Positions 1-8,805 of a DNA stretch of 64,000 nt are shown piece by piece. Where the stretch lies: the NCBI GenBank assembly GCA_019695015.1, contig JAIBAV010000113.1, positions 1 to 64,000 on the forward strand, given 5' to 3'. This DNA is from Chitinophagaceae bacterium. Its GTDB lineage: Bacteria > Bacteroidota > Bacteroidia > Chitinophagales > Chitinophagaceae. The notes beneath the pieces are model-generated. The model saw only the letters and a list, made by a program, of their open reading frames with translations. It ran no database searches and was not told the origin of the DNA. Both the position numbers and the translations under genes were made by a program. How positions within the stretch are numbered: position 1 is the first letter of the stretch; every line of letters starts with the position of its first letter.

Positions 1-101
1 TGATTTTTATATTCAATAATTTTATGCAGCAAAAGCTTTCTTATAAAATAATACGCACTAGTTAAAGGTGGATTAAACTGCTTGGTAACTTTAGTTTGCA
101 T
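1..101 (-). CDS. Partial CDS, possible class I SAM-dependent methyltransferase (N-terminus only)
   Basis: An ATG at 101-99 opens a reading frame that stays open to the left edge of the window, giving 33 residues that start MQTKVTKQFNPPLTSAYYFI. It lies 5 bases downstream of the stop of the TylF-like gene on the same strand, so it looks like the third gene of a leftward polysaccharide operon. The pattern of a short polar start followed by an aromatic YYFIRK segment resembles the N-terminus of some sugar-cluster methyltransferases, but no catalytic motif lies within the window, so the function is a guess. The close spacing and continuous frame support it being coding. Confidence 0.45.
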   Translation of the reverse strand, partial: MQTKVTKQFNPPLTSAYYFIRKLLLHKIIEYKN

Positions 102-106
102 ATAAT

Positions 107-823
107 TTATTTGGTCATTATTCTGCCTGTGTAATCAATTCTTTGTAGTAAAGGGTAAAAATTTTGGGTTGCAAAATATTCATCCACTGCTTTTTTGCAA
201 CCTTGCCAGTGCCCATAATCATCAATAATCATTACTCCGTTTTTTTGTAATAGTGGGTAAAAATATTCTAATTCTATTTTAGTAGATTCGTACCAGTCTG
301 TATCTAATCTTAGAAGAGAGCAGTTGTTAAAATAGTTTTTACCAGGAATAGTGTCTTCTACTTTTCCTTTAATAAAATGAACATTTTCTAAAGGGTATTT
401 AGTTAGTTCAATATTCTTTTTTACGTCTTCTAATGTAGCATAAGCCCAAATAAAACTATCTGCATCTTTCTTTGATTTTTGTAATTGTTTATCAGCACTT
501 AAATCGGTAAAATCTTTATCATCTTCTGTAGGTTCACTCATGCCTTCATAGGTATCAAATAGCCATATTTTTCTATTGGTTACATTAAATTTTTGTAATG
601 TTTTTAAAATTACCATAGAGCTTCCTCCACGCCAAACACCACATTCTACAAAGTCGCCTTCAATATTATTTTTAACAATATACTCAGTGGCTTTGTATAG
701 AGCAAACATTCTTTCTATACCAGTCATGGTATAAGGCTTACATAAATTATATATTTCTTCAAACTCTTTAAACTCTGGTGTAATTAAATTTTCTTCTTTA
801 TTTTTTTTCTTGAAAAGTTTCAT
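107..823 (-). CDS. TylF/MycF-family O-methyltransferase
   Basis: A 238-residue protein of the macrocin-O-methyltransferase (TylF) family, which transfers a methyl group from SAM to a sugar or other small hydroxylated acceptor. The N-terminal third carries the family's SAM-binding stretch VECGVWRGGSS (about residues 60-70), followed by LFDTYEGM (about 88-95). The C-terminal part has the metal-site motifs RLDTDWYEST and MIIDDYGHW, whose aspartates are expected to bind a divalent cation. No signal peptide is present, so it is cytoplasmic. It lies 3 bases after the glycosyltransferase stop and is presumably co-transcribed with it. The neighbours suggest it methylates a sugar of a surface glycan; the acceptor cannot be read from sequence. 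Confidence 0.85.
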   Translation of the reverse strand: MKLFKKKNKEENLITPEFKEFEEIYNLCKPYTMTGIERMFALYKATEYIVKNNIEGDFVECGVWRGGSSMVILKTLQKFNVTNRKIWLFDTYEGMSEPTEDDKDFTDLSADKQLQKSKKDADSFIWAYATLEDVKKNIELTKYPLENVHFIKGKVEDTIPGKNYFNNCSLLRLDTDWYESTKIELEYFYPLLQKNGVMIIDDYGHWQGCKKAVDEYFATQNFYPLLQRIDYTGRIMTK

Positions 824-826
824 AAA

Positions 827-1969
827 TTATTTTTTGATTAGGGTTGTATAAAAAACTTCTTCAACAGATGATGGAAAATTTTTATTAAAAAAGTCAAACG
901 CATTCTTGCCCATTTGTTCCCATTGCGTTTTGTTTTGCCAAGCAGTTTCTAAACCTTGTTCTATGCTTTGTATGCTTGCGTCTGGCGTTACCCAGCCTGT
1001 TTCATTATCTTTTATCCATACTGGCATATCACCAACATTGCTTACAACTACTGCTCTACTTTTACTCATAGCTTCTATTACACTTATTGGCATTGCATCT
1101 TTATGGGTTATTTGTAAAACTAAGTGTGCAGTATTTAACACTTCTGCTACATTGTTGGTATTGCCTTTTAAAAAAACTATTTCTTGTAAATTTAACTTAG
1201 TTTTTAATTCTTGTAGCATATTAAAATGCTCCCCTCCACCATAAATTTCAAGAATAACATTTCTTTTTTTCCAAACATCATTTGCAAAGGCTTTAATTAA
1301 ATTATCTTGTGCTTTTCTATTTACATCTAAATGTGCAAGCATGATTACTTTATACTTGCCATTTTTTAAGGATGGGTAAGGGGTATAGTTTAAAGATTTT
1401 TCAATACTTAAAGGACTAGCCAATGTTAATACATTTTTAAAACTATTATTAAGTTGTTTCTCTAATTCTGAAATAGCTTTTGCAGCAGCGAAAATAAGGC
1501 ATTTTGCATTTAGCATCCATGCTGTAAGCGTTTTGGCTTTTGCAGGCTTAAAACTGTAATTTAAAGTATAGTTGTGAAAAGTTACAATATAAGGCGGCAA
1601 TTTTTTATATAAATTTTTCCAAGGGTTATTGGCAACCTCCATAAAGCCACCTTGGTTTACTACTGCAAAATCAAAAGAAGAAAAAATAAAATTATTAATA
1701 AACCTTCTTTGTTTGCCTCTTGTAACCCATTCAAAGCTTAGCCTTTCATATAAGTTACGTTTTGCTCTTCCAAAATTGGGGATATAAATAATGGTTGCTC
1801 CTCTTTTTTTCAATAGCTCCATTTTTTCTTTTTTAGCATCCCACTCATATACCATACAAGTAACTTTATCTCCTCTATCAATTGCGTAATTAGCTGTTGC
1901 ATACCACTGCACTTCGCTACCTCCCCATGGGTCTGAGTTCATTAAGGAAATAAAAAGGATTGAATACAT
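827..1969 (-). CDS. Glycosyltransferase family 4 (GT-B fold)
   Basis: A 380-residue GT-B glycosyltransferase that should move a sugar from a nucleotide donor to a growing surface glycan. The N-terminus (about residues 1-20) has the acceptor-domain start with the GGSE loop (DPWGGSEVQW). The C-terminal half carries the donor-site region: VIMLAHLDVNRKAQD, then YGGGE, and finally the GT4 signature around KDAMPISVIEAMSKSRAVVV, in which the glutamate of the EX7E-type motif contacts the donor sugar. The length is typical of the family. It is the first gene of the leftward operon and diverges from the GT25 gene starting at 2014, with only 44 bases between them for two promoters. Sugar specificity is unknown. 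Confidence 0.85.
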   Translation of the reverse strand: MYSILFISLMNSDPWGGSEVQWYATANYAIDRGDKVTCMVYEWDAKKEKMELLKKRGATIIYIPNFGRAKRNLYERLSFEWVTRGKQRRFINNFIFSSFDFAVVNQGGFMEVANNPWKNLYKKLPPYIVTFHNYTLNYSFKPAKAKTLTAWMLNAKCLIFAAAKAISELEKQLNNSFKNVLTLASPLSIEKSLNYTPYPSLKNGKYKVIMLAHLDVNRKAQDNLIKAFANDVWKKRNVILEIYGGGEHFNMLQELKTKLNLQEIVFLKGNTNNVAEVLNTAHLVLQITHKDAMPISVIEAMSKSRAVVVSNVGDMPVWIKDNETGWVTPDASIQSIEQGLETAWQNKTQWEQMGKNAFDFFNKNFPSSVEEVFYTTLIKK

Positions 1970-2013
1970 GAGAGTAACTTAATTTTGAAAACTTATTACA
2001 AAGAAAGATAATT

Positions 2014-2793
2014 ATGATGATTAACCAACAACAAGAATTCTTTAACCATTTTAATACATTCTTTAATCATATTTATGTTCTTACAATAGAAAGGGCTAAA
2101 GAAAGGCAAGAGGCTATATCAAAAGAATTTGAAGGACTAAACTTTAATTTTTTTTATGGATTTGATAAAAAAAATTTAGATAATATGGAATTAGAGCAAA
2201 ACAATATTTATAGTAGCTCTAAAGCAATAAAGAATAGTAGATATAACAAACCAATGAAATTAGGAGAAATTGCTTGCAGTATGGGACACAAAGCTATTTA
2301 TGAAGATATGATAGCAAACAATTATTCTAATGCTTTGATATTAGAAGACGATGTTTCTATAAATAATGAACCTGGTATTAATTTAGAAAATATTTTTAAA
2401 CAGCTACCCAAAAATTGGGACTTGGTTTATTTTGATTACTTCAAAAACGATAAGGCTACTTTAGTAGGTACAACAAAGCAACTAGTATATCATTTACAAA
2501 AAAAACTAGGATTCTTAAAATGGTCTCACACAACAATAAGTAATTTATATGCAAAACCCTTTTCTGCTAATTTAAAAATTGCAGGCTATCATGATTTTAC
2601 TTCGGCATATGCTATTAATTTAAAAACTGCAAAATTATTAATTGAAAAACAAACACCTATTTGCAATCCTGCTGATCATGCGTTATCTTATATTATAACT
2701 AATAAATTAATAAATGCATATATTACTGTTCCAAAAATATTTTTTCAAAAAAGCCAAACTAATAAAGAAATGTATAATAGCTATGTAGAGTAA
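2014..2793 (+). CDS. Glycosyltransferase family 25 (LPS/LOS-type)
   Basis: A 259-residue protein of glycosyltransferase family 25, enzymes that often add galactose to lipooligosaccharide in Gram-negative bacteria. Visible hallmarks are the N-terminal HIYVLTIERAKERQEA (about residues 18-33), the GEIACSMGHKAIYEDM block (about 84-99) and the LILEDDVSI acidic motif (about 108-116) expected to bind the metal and nucleotide sugar. No signal peptide or transmembrane segment is present. Two consecutive ATGs (2014, 2017) could serve as start. It precedes the ABC exporter by 58 bases on the same strand, fitting an outer-membrane glycan locus. Donor and acceptor are not predictable. Confidence 0.85.
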   Translation: MMINQQQEFFNHFNTFFNHIYVLTIERAKERQEAISKEFEGLNFNFFYGFDKKNLDNMELEQNNIYSSSKAIKNSRYNKPMKLGEIACSMGHKAIYEDMIANNYSNALILEDDVSINNEPGINLENIFKQLPKNWDLVYFDYFKNDKATLVGTTKQLVYHLQKKLGFLKWSHTTISNLYAKPFSANLKIAGYHDFTSAYAINLKTAKLLIEKQTPICNPADHALSYIITNKLINAYITVPKIFFQKSQTNKEMYNSYVE

Positions 2794-2851
2794 TGAGAGA
2801 AAATTATCTACCAACTTTAATATTTTAATTTGCATTAAATTTATTTTATAA

Positions 2852-4675
2852 ATGAAAATTTTTTTTAGACTACTTCAGTTTTCAAGACCTTATCACCATT
2901 ATATTCCAGAATATATTGTGTATATTATTTTATATATCATTTTTGGGTTGGTAAACTTTTCTTTATTAGCTCCATTATTAGATGTGTTGTTTAATAATAA
3001 TTTGCCAGTTATAGATACTGCCCCAACTTTTTCTTTCAGCGGAGCTTATTTTAAAGATTATTTTTATTTTATTTTAAATAAATACATTCAAAGCAATGGC
3101 AAGTTTGGTGTATTAGTTTATGTGTGTGCTATTATTTTTATTTCCATTTTATTAAAAAATGTTTTTGGTTACTTAGGGCAGCGTGTATTAACTCGTATGA
3201 GGGTAAACCTATTAAGAAAACTAAGAGAGAGATTATTTTTTCAATACAGCAATCAATCTTTATCATTTTTTCATAAAGAAAAAAAAGGCGATTTACTTTC
3301 AACTATTAGTAACGATGTGGTAGAAATAGAGAACTCGGTTGTAAACTCTATTCAAACCATTTTTAGGGACCCCTTTATTATCATTGCTACTTTTGTAATG
3401 TTATTTTATTTATCGTATCAACTTACTTTATTTACTTTAATAGTTTTTCCAATTTCTGGTTTTGTTATTTCCAATATTACCCAAAAACTACGCAAAAAAG
3501 CAAACTTTATTCAGTACTTAACAGGGGTTATTTTAAATATAGCCGAAGAAGCTATTTCGGGTATTAGAATTATTAAAGGCTTTGGTGCTGAAAAAACGGC
3601 ACAACAAAAATTTGATAAAGCCAATTACTCTTTAACAAGAACAATAAAATCTATAATTAACCAAAGAGAGTTGGCTTCGCCAATTTCTGAAGTGTTGGGG
3701 GTAACAGTAGTTTTAGTAATAATTGTATATGGTGGGCATTTAATTTTGAATGGAGAAAGTAGTATTACAGCCTCTGGCTTTATTGCGTATATAGCATTTT
3801 ATTTTCAAATAATTGCACCTGCAAAAAATACAGTAAATGCTTTTGCTAATATGCAAAGAGGCTTATCTGCCGGAGAAAGAGTATTGAGAATTATTGATGC
3901 TAAACAAGAAATTATTGATACAGAAAATGCTGTAGCTAAAAATGACCTAACTCAAAAAATTGAGTTCAAAAATGTATCGTTTGCTTATAATGAAAACCAT
4001 GTTTTACAAAATATAAATTTTGAAGTAATTAAAGGCAAAACTGTTGCTTTGGTAGGAGAAAGTGGTGCAGGAAAATCAACTATTGCAGATTTAATTCCAA
4101 GATTTTATAATGTAAGTAGTGGAGAAATTTTGATTGATGGAATAAATATAAAGGATATTAAAATAAAAGATGTAAGACAATTAATGGCAATTGTATCTCA
4201 AGAAGCAATTTTATTTAACGATACTATTTTAAACAATATAACTTTTGGTAACGAAATTAGTAATTTAAATGCTGCACAAGAAGCTGCTAAAATTGCGAAT
4301 GCTCATGATTTTATTTTACAGTTAGAGGATGGCTACAATACCAATATTGGCGATAGAGGCTCAAGGTTAAGTGGTGGCCAAAAGCAAAGACTAACTATTG
4401 CCAGAGCTATTTATAAAAATGCACCAATTTTAATATTAGATGAAGCAACCAGTGCATTAGATACCGAAAGCGAAAAACTGGTTCAAGAGGCTATTGATAG
4501 TATGATGAAAAATAGAACTTGCATTATTATTGCCCATAGACTTAGTACAATTAAACATGCCGATGAAATTATTGTTTTGCAAAAAGGAGCAATTGTAGAA
4601 AGAGGAAGACATGAAGATTTAATTGCCAATAATGGAATATATAGTAATTTGGTAAAAATGCAAGAGTTGGTTTAA
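2852..4675 (+). CDS. MsbA-like ABC transporter, fused permease and ATPase
   Basis: A 607-residue half-transporter with an N-terminal six-helix type-1 ABC exporter domain (about residues 20-330) and a C-terminal nucleotide-binding domain. The ATPase motifs are all intact: Walker A GESGAGKST, signature RLSGGQKQR, Walker B ILILDEATSALD and the switch histidine in IIAHRLST. It would work as a homodimer in the inner membrane. The fold and the glycosyltransferase neighbours point to export of a lipid-linked glycan or lipid A-type molecule, as for MsbA, but peptide or drug export cannot be excluded. The next gene is convergent, and only a U-tract-less hairpin (4683-4706) lies between them. Confidence 0.88.
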   Translation: MKIFFRLLQFSRPYHHYIPEYIVYIILYIIFGLVNFSLLAPLLDVLFNNNLPVIDTAPTFSFSGAYFKDYFYFILNKYIQSNGKFGVLVYVCAIIFISILLKNVFGYLGQRVLTRMRVNLLRKLRERLFFQYSNQSLSFFHKEKKGDLLSTISNDVVEIENSVVNSIQTIFRDPFIIIATFVMLFYLSYQLTLFTLIVFPISGFVISNITQKLRKKANFIQYLTGVILNIAEEAISGIRIIKGFGAEKTAQQKFDKANYSLTRTIKSIINQRELASPISEVLGVTVVLVIIVYGGHLILNGESSITASGFIAYIAFYFQIIAPAKNTVNAFANMQRGLSAGERVLRIIDAKQEIIDTENAVAKNDLTQKIEFKNVSFAYNENHVLQNINFEVIKGKTVALVGESGAGKSTIADLIPRFYNVSSGEILIDGINIKDIKIKDVRQLMAIVSQEAILFNDTILNNITFGNEISNLNAAQEAAKIANAHDFILQLEDGYNTNIGDRGSRLSGGQKQRLTIARAIYKNAPILILDEATSALDTESEKLVQEAIDSMMKNRTCIIIAHRLSTIKHADEIIVLQKGAIVERGRHEDLIANNGIYSNLVKMQELV

Positions 4676-4764
4676 AAAAGGAGGCCTGCTCTAAAAAGAG
4701 CTGGCCGTTGCTAACCTATGAAAAACACCAGAGTTAAATAAGGTAAAGTATATAAATTAAACTT

Positions 4765-5175
4765 TTACTCAAATTCGTTGTGTTTCATTTTGTTTTTTTG
4801 TCTTTGCTGAATTCGTTTTTTTACTTCTTTTTGTAATTCAACTAAAAAATCTCTCTCAGCTTTAAAAACAAGGTTGGCACGGCTTTCATCATTCAAAATT
4901 TTTTTAAATTCAGGTTTATATTTCTTTTTAATATTTAATGCTTCTTCCTGATACTTTAATTCATCGTTTGTATTGTTCATTCTGGCTTTTTTAGACTCTT
5001 CAAAATAAGTATTATAAACTGGCCAAAAGCTTTGAGCTTCTTGTGGTGTAAGTTTAAGTACTTGTGTCATATAAGCTACTTTTAAAGCCTGAACTTTTTC
5101 TCCTCTTTTGTTGCCTTGTGCCAAAGAACTAAATGAAAGTGCTACAAAGGTGAATAAAATAAGTATCTGTTTCAT
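4765..5175 (-). CDS. Small secreted helical protein, Spy/LTxxQ-like
   Basis: A 136-residue protein with a clear signal peptide ending near FSSLAQ (about residue 19) and a mature part that is almost entirely charged helix. It includes LKLTPQEAQSFWPVYN, which resembles the LTxxQ repeat of the periplasmic Spy/CpxP family. It is the last of three leftward genes: sigma factor, membrane anti-sigma-like protein, then this one. This arrangement suggests an envelope-stress sensor or chaperone regulated with the sigma factor, but that is inference. Spacing to the upstream gene is 14 bases. I do not recognise a specific named family member. Confidence 0.7.
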   Translation of the reverse strand: MKQILILFTFVALSFSSLAQGNKRGEKVQALKVAYMTQVLKLTPQEAQSFWPVYNTYFEESKKARMNNTNDELKYQEEALNIKKKYKPEFKKILNDESRANLVFKAERDFLVELQKEVKKRIQQRQKNKMKHNEFE

Positions 5176-5189
5176 AGTAAGTTATTGAT

Positions 5190-5870
5190 TTATATGCCTT
5201 TAATTAAAGTTTCGCCCTTTTGGGGTTGGTTGTTTAAAAAATAAATTAATTCATCTGTCTCGGTTCCTTCAAAAATTCCAAACTCATCTTCATCGGTTTG
5301 ATGTGTGTAAAAAATAGGTTTAGATTGATTGTCTAAAAAATCTGTAAGTTCTTCATCATTGGCTTTTGCAAGCTCGGTACTTAGGTTAACTTGCTTGTTA
5401 CTAGTATTAATATACTTAATAATTCCTATACAAGTAATACCAAAAAATACTGCTGCAGCTGCATACAACCACCATTTACTTTTAAGAGAATTGGTTTGTT
5501 TTGGGTTTATTTTATTTTGTTCAAAATAGTTAGTAGGGGTTGTATAAATATTATTTTTATTAATTGAATTTAATAAAGGAGCTACCTCATTCAATTCATG
5601 CTCAATTTCAGAAAAATGTCTGTTTTGGGCAGATGCAATGGAGGCTATTTTATTCGAAAATTCATCAAAATAATTATCAGGGGCTAAATATGGATGATTG
5701 GATTTGGCACTTTTTGATGAAAGAGAAGAAGACTTTATTTTTATTAAAATAACATCAGACAAACAATTAAAATAATTATTGGGTACAGTGTACACATTTT
5801 TGTCAGCCAAATTAATAATATTGGGTGCAACTTGTAATAATTCATCTTGTATGTTATTTAAATTGCTCAT
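5190..5870 (-). CDS. Single-span membrane protein, probable anti-sigma factor
   Basis: A 226-residue protein with no signal peptide, a cytoplasmic N-terminal portion of about 130 residues and one transmembrane helix around WWLYAAAAVFFGITCIGIIK (about residues 133-152), followed by a short outer segment rich in Asp and Glu. The N-terminal half contains a repeated sub-motif: YTVPNNYFN, YLAPDNYFDEF and YTTPTNYFEQN. This topology and its position 32 bases after an ECF sigma gene fit an anti-sigma factor whose N-terminal domain holds the sigma factor. No zinc-binding anti-sigma motif (HxxxCxxC) is visible, so it is not a ZAS-type member. The function is inferred from context. Confidence 0.6.
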   Translation of the reverse strand: MSNLNNIQDELLQVAPNIINLADKNVYTVPNNYFNCLSDVILIKIKSSSLSSKSAKSNHPYLAPDNYFDEFSNKIASIASAQNRHFSEIEHELNEVAPLLNSINKNNIYTTPTNYFEQNKINPKQTNSLKSKWWLYAAAAVFFGITCIGIIKYINTSNKQVNLSTELAKANDEELTDFLDNQSKPIFYTHQTDEDEFGIFEGTETDELIYFLNNQPQKGETLIKGI

Positions 5871-5902
5871 TGTTTAGTTAGACCATTTTTGGGGTATAAA
5901 GT

Positions 5903-6448
5903 TTAATTATCTAATATAAAGTCTTGAATTTTTTTTGCTGCATGATGGTAGCTTGCTTTTAAAGCACCCTCGCTGGTTTCCAGTATTTTACTCATTTCTT
6001 CGTAGGGCATTTCATCGTAATAACGTAGCGTAAAAACAGCCCTTTGTTTTTCTGGCAATTGTTGTATGGCAAGTTGTAGCTTCCATTCTAATTTATTAGA
6101 ATCAAAATTTACTTCAGCTTTTACTTTATTGCTTAACCCTTCTTCTACTTCGCTAAAGCCAACTACTGCTTTCTTTTTTTGACTGTCTAAAAATGTTAAA
6201 CTTTCGTTGGTGGCTATTCTATACAACCAGGTATAAAGCTTACTTTCTTCTCTAAAATTTTCTAACCCGTTCCATACTTTTATAAACATATTTTGTAACA
6301 CATCATTAGCATCATCATGTGTAACAACTAGCCTCCTTATATGCCAATATATTTTTTCCTGATATTTTTTTACTAAAGCGGTAAATGCTTTTTCTTTTAA
6401 AGCAGGTTGTTTAAACTGTTGTAATAAGGTTACATCGTCTAAATGCAT
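5903..6448 (-). CDS. ECF-type RNA polymerase sigma factor
   Basis: A 181-residue sigma-70-family protein. Region 2 lies at about residues 20-95, with the -10-recognition and melting helices around DDANDVLQNMFIKVWN and LYTWLYRIATNESLTFL. Region 4 lies at about 125-178, with the helix-turn-helix around LPEKQRAVFTLRYYDEMPYEEM and ASYHHAAKKI. Region 3 is absent, as in ECF sigmas. It would direct RNA polymerase to a small regulon and is probably held by the membrane protein encoded immediately downstream. Such operons are usually autoregulated, but no operator was identified. The regulon is unknown. Confidence 0.85.
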   Translation of the reverse strand: MHLDDVTLLQQFKQPALKEKAFTALVKKYQEKIYWHIRRLVVTHDDANDVLQNMFIKVWNGLENFREESKLYTWLYRIATNESLTFLDSQKKKAVVGFSEVEEGLSNKVKAEVNFDSNKLEWKLQLAIQQLPEKQRAVFTLRYYDEMPYEEMSKILETSEGALKASYHHAAKKIQDFILDN

Positions 6449-6561
6449 GAAAATGGTGTTTGTGCGTTGTAAGACTTTTTATTTTTACATTAGTTTAAAA
6501 TTAGTATATGTTTTTATAAAATTTTAAAATTAGTATCCTGTTATTTTTTAAAGCTATTAGT

Positions 6562-6569
6562 TACATTTG
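6562..6569 (+). promoter_or_regulatory. Bacteroidota-type -7 promoter box
   Basis: TACATTTG matches the TAnnTTTG -7 consensus of this phylum and lies 29 bases before the ATG at 6599. A convincing -33 element is not clear. It is the likely promoter of the secreted protein gene at 6599. Confidence 0.45.
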
Positions 6570-6598
6570 CCGTATTACACTAAAGATTTACTTTAATT

Positions 6599-7168
6599 AT
6601 GAAGAATTTAGCTTTTATTTTAGTATTATTTATTAGCTTAAGTGCAACAAGCCAGGTTAATAAGTTTGATAGTACAATGAAAAATGGGAAAGTGGGTTAT
6701 AGAGTAATTTGTAAAAATAAATTGAACAATAAAAACAGTTTAAGGGTTAAATTAATAGGGTTTGAAGAAACTAAAGACGAAATAGATATTGATATTAAAG
6801 GGAAAGTTGTAGGTGCCGAAGTTGATGATTTAAATAAAGATGGTTATCCTGATTTAGTGGTTTACATTATTACCGATGATGCCAAAAGAAAAGGAACTGT
6901 TTTTGCAATAGCATCTAACGAAAACAAAGGTATTTTACCCATTCTATTTCCAAGCATTTCGGAAAATGAAAAACTAAAAGTAGGATACGATGGCAATGAT
7001 CAGTTTCAGTTAATTAATGGAGTGCTCTCACATAAATTTGCAGTTGCAGATTCTACTGCTACTAAAGAGCAATATGCTGTTGCAAGACAGGTTTTATACA
7101 ATGTAATTAAAATAGAAACTGCCTGGAAATTTACAGTATTAAGAAGTATAGAAATACCCAGACCTTAA
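6599..7168 (+). CDS. Secreted protein, PliI-like (putative lysozyme-inhibitor fold)
   Basis: A 189-residue exported protein with a signal peptide of about 18 residues ending near SLSATSQ. The mature part has an FG-GAP-like calcium loop DLNKDGYPDLVVYI (about residues 79-92) and a C-terminal segment ending VIKIETAWKFTVLRSIEI. The layout resembles proteins annotated as PliI, periplasmic inhibitors of I-type lysozyme, but that relationship is made from overall pattern only. It converges on the SDR gene with a 4-base gap and appears to be a single-gene unit. An unassigned periplasmic protein is the alternative. Confidence 0.5.
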   Translation: MKNLAFILVLFISLSATSQVNKFDSTMKNGKVGYRVICKNKLNNKNSLRVKLIGFEETKDEIDIDIKGKVVGAEVDDLNKDGYPDLVVYIITDDAKRKGTVFAIASNENKGILPILFPSISENEKLKVGYDGNDQFQLINGVLSHKFAVADSTATKEQYAVARQVLYNVIKIETAWKFTVLRSIEIPRP

Positions 7169-7172
7169 TAAA

Positions 7173-7871
7173 TTAAATATCTCCTAATTGAGGCCTTAAA
7201 ACAATATCTTCCACACAAGCTTGAGGAGATAATAAAGAAGCAGAATATACCATTTTAGCAATGTCGTTAGGCTCCATAATTCTATTTTCTTCCACACCAG
7301 TATTAGACCAACTATCTGTATATACTGCACCAGGGTAAACTGTTGTAACTTTTACTTGAAAAGGCTTTAACTCTTCTCTTAAATTTTTACTAAAGCCCAT
7401 TAATGCATATTTACTAATGCTATAACTACCACCATTTGTATAAGCTTTTAAGGAAGCTATGGAGCAAATATTGAAAATGTGTCCTTCTTTATTTTTAATC
7501 ATAGAAGGTAGAATTGCTCTAGTTAAATGGTAGGCACTATATAAATTAATTTCTATCATTTTTTCCAAAATACCATCTTCTTCATTATAAATAGAACCAG
7601 GGATAAATTGTCCAGCATTATTTATTAGTATAGAGGGTTTTCCAAATTGCAAACACCAATTACCAAATTCAATAGCATCGTTTTTTTTACTTAAATCTTT
7701 TGTAGTATAATGAATGGTTGCTAAAGGAAACTCTTCCTTAATTTCTGTAGCAGTTTCTGTAAGTTGTTGTTGGTTTCTGGCACATAATAATAAAGTATGA
7801 TTTTGAGCAGCAAATATTTTTGCAAATGCTTTTCCAAGCCCTTTAGAGGCACCTGTTATAATAATATTCAT
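7173..7871 (-). CDS. Short-chain dehydrogenase/reductase
   Basis: A 232-residue classical SDR. The Rossmann cofactor motif TGASKGLGKAF is at about residues 6-16, the NNAG motif (ILINNAGQF) near 83-91, and the catalytic serine and YxxxK (YSISKYAL) near 130-153. The lack of an acidic residue at the end of beta-2 (LLCARNQ, with Arg) suggests NADP(H) preference. The short C-terminal substrate region prevents a substrate prediction. It stands alone on the minus strand between two plus-strand genes. Cytoplasmic, with no targeting signal. Confidence 0.85.
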   Translation of the reverse strand: MNIIITGASKGLGKAFAKIFAAQNHTLLLCARNQQQLTETATEIKEEFPLATIHYTTKDLSKKNDAIEFGNWCLQFGKPSILINNAGQFIPGSIYNEEDGILEKMIEINLYSAYHLTRAILPSMIKNKEGHIFNICSIASLKAYTNGGSYSISKYALMGFSKNLREELKPFQVKVTTVYPGAVYTDSWSNTGVEENRIMEPNDIAKMVYSASLLSPQACVEDIVLRPQLGDI

Positions 7872-7977
7872 GATAAATTATTTCTTCACGAAGAAACAAA
7901 TTTTTTTAAGAAAAACTGTTTAAAAGTTTATTTATATACAGTCTAAAATATAAATACAATAACATTTATTTGCAATT

Positions 7978-8679
7978 ATGAAGCAGTACAAACATTTGTT
8001 TTTTGACCTTGATCATACCTTGTGGGATTTAGAAGCCAATGCAAAAGAAACTTTACACGAACTTTATGTAAAATATAATTTATTGCAAATTGGTATTGTA
8101 GATTTTGATTTGTTTTTTAACAAATACAGTATTCATAATGAAAGGTTGTGGAATAGATATACACAGGGTTTTATTAAACAAGAAGAGTTGAGATGGAAAA
8201 GAATTTGGCTAACTTTTTTAGAATATAAAATTGCTAACGAACCCTTATCGAAACAAATTGCTACCGATTTTTTACAAATTTTACCTACTAAAAAAATTCT
8301 ATTTCCTTATACCATAGAAATACTGCAATATCTAACTAAAAAAAATTACCTACTACATTTAATAACCAATGGTTTTGAAGCAGTTCAAAACAATAAACTA
8401 AAAAATAGTAATATTCATTCATTTTTTAAAGAGGTAATTACATCACAAGGTAGTAACAGCTTAAAACCTAATAAAGAAATTTTTGAGTATGCTTTAAATA
8501 AATCTAAAGCAAGTGTACATGAAAGTTTAATGATTGGAGACAATTTAGAAGCAGATATAGTAGGAGGTATAAATATTGGAATGGATACAGTGTATGTAAA
8601 TTATTTAAACATTAAGGCAAGTAATATACAACCAACTTATACCATTACCCATTTACAACAACTAGAAGAAATTTTATAG
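7978..8679 (+). CDS. yjjG: YjjG-family noncanonical pyrimidine nucleotidase (HAD)
   Basis: A 233-residue HAD-superfamily phosphatase. HAD motif I is FFDLDHTLWD (nucleophile Asp at about residue 10), motif II is the Thr in LITNGFE, motif III is the Lys of SLKPNKEIF, and motif IV is MIGDNLEADIVGG. The cap is the four-helix C1 type. The DHTLWD motif, overall length and N-terminus match YjjG, which dephosphorylates nucleoside monophosphates including damaged pyrimidines as a house-cleaning enzyme. A weak -7-like box (7965-7972) ends only 5 bases before the ATG, which may mean a very short or absent leader. Confidence 0.8.
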   Translation: MKQYKHLFFDLDHTLWDLEANAKETLHELYVKYNLLQIGIVDFDLFFNKYSIHNERLWNRYTQGFIKQEELRWKRIWLTFLEYKIANEPLSKQIATDFLQILPTKKILFPYTIEILQYLTKKNYLLHLITNGFEAVQNNKLKNSNIHSFFKEVITSQGSNSLKPNKEIFEYALNKSKASVHESLMIGDNLEADIVGGINIGMDTVYVNYLNIKASNIQPTYTITHLQQLEEIL

Positions 8680-8758
8680 AAACTAATTGTATAAATTGAC
8701 TGTTAAAAAAACTATTACGATAACCGAAAAAAGCAAAATGCTTACAAAACAATGATTA

Positions 8759-8785
8759 TTGCTATAAATTAATGCTGTAACTTTG
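8759..8785 (+). promoter_or_regulatory. Promoter of the NifU-like gene (-33 TTG, -7 TAACTTTG)
   Basis: TAACTTTG at 8778-8785 is a full match to the TAnnTTTG -7 consensus, and a TTG at 8759-8761 lies 16 bases upstream as a possible -33 element. The ATG follows at 8806. Confidence 0.5.
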
Positions 8786-8805
8786 TAGCGTTTAAATTTT
8801 TTGTT

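Noticed and set aside
906..1244. A plus-strand ORF in the GT4 region
   Set aside because: It is an antisense shadow of a glycosyltransferase with clear motifs; it has no domain and no start signal.
4683..4706. Hairpin between the ABC exporter and the secreted protein gene as a terminator
   Set aside because: The 9-bp stem has a mismatch and no T-tract on either side, so termination is not supported.
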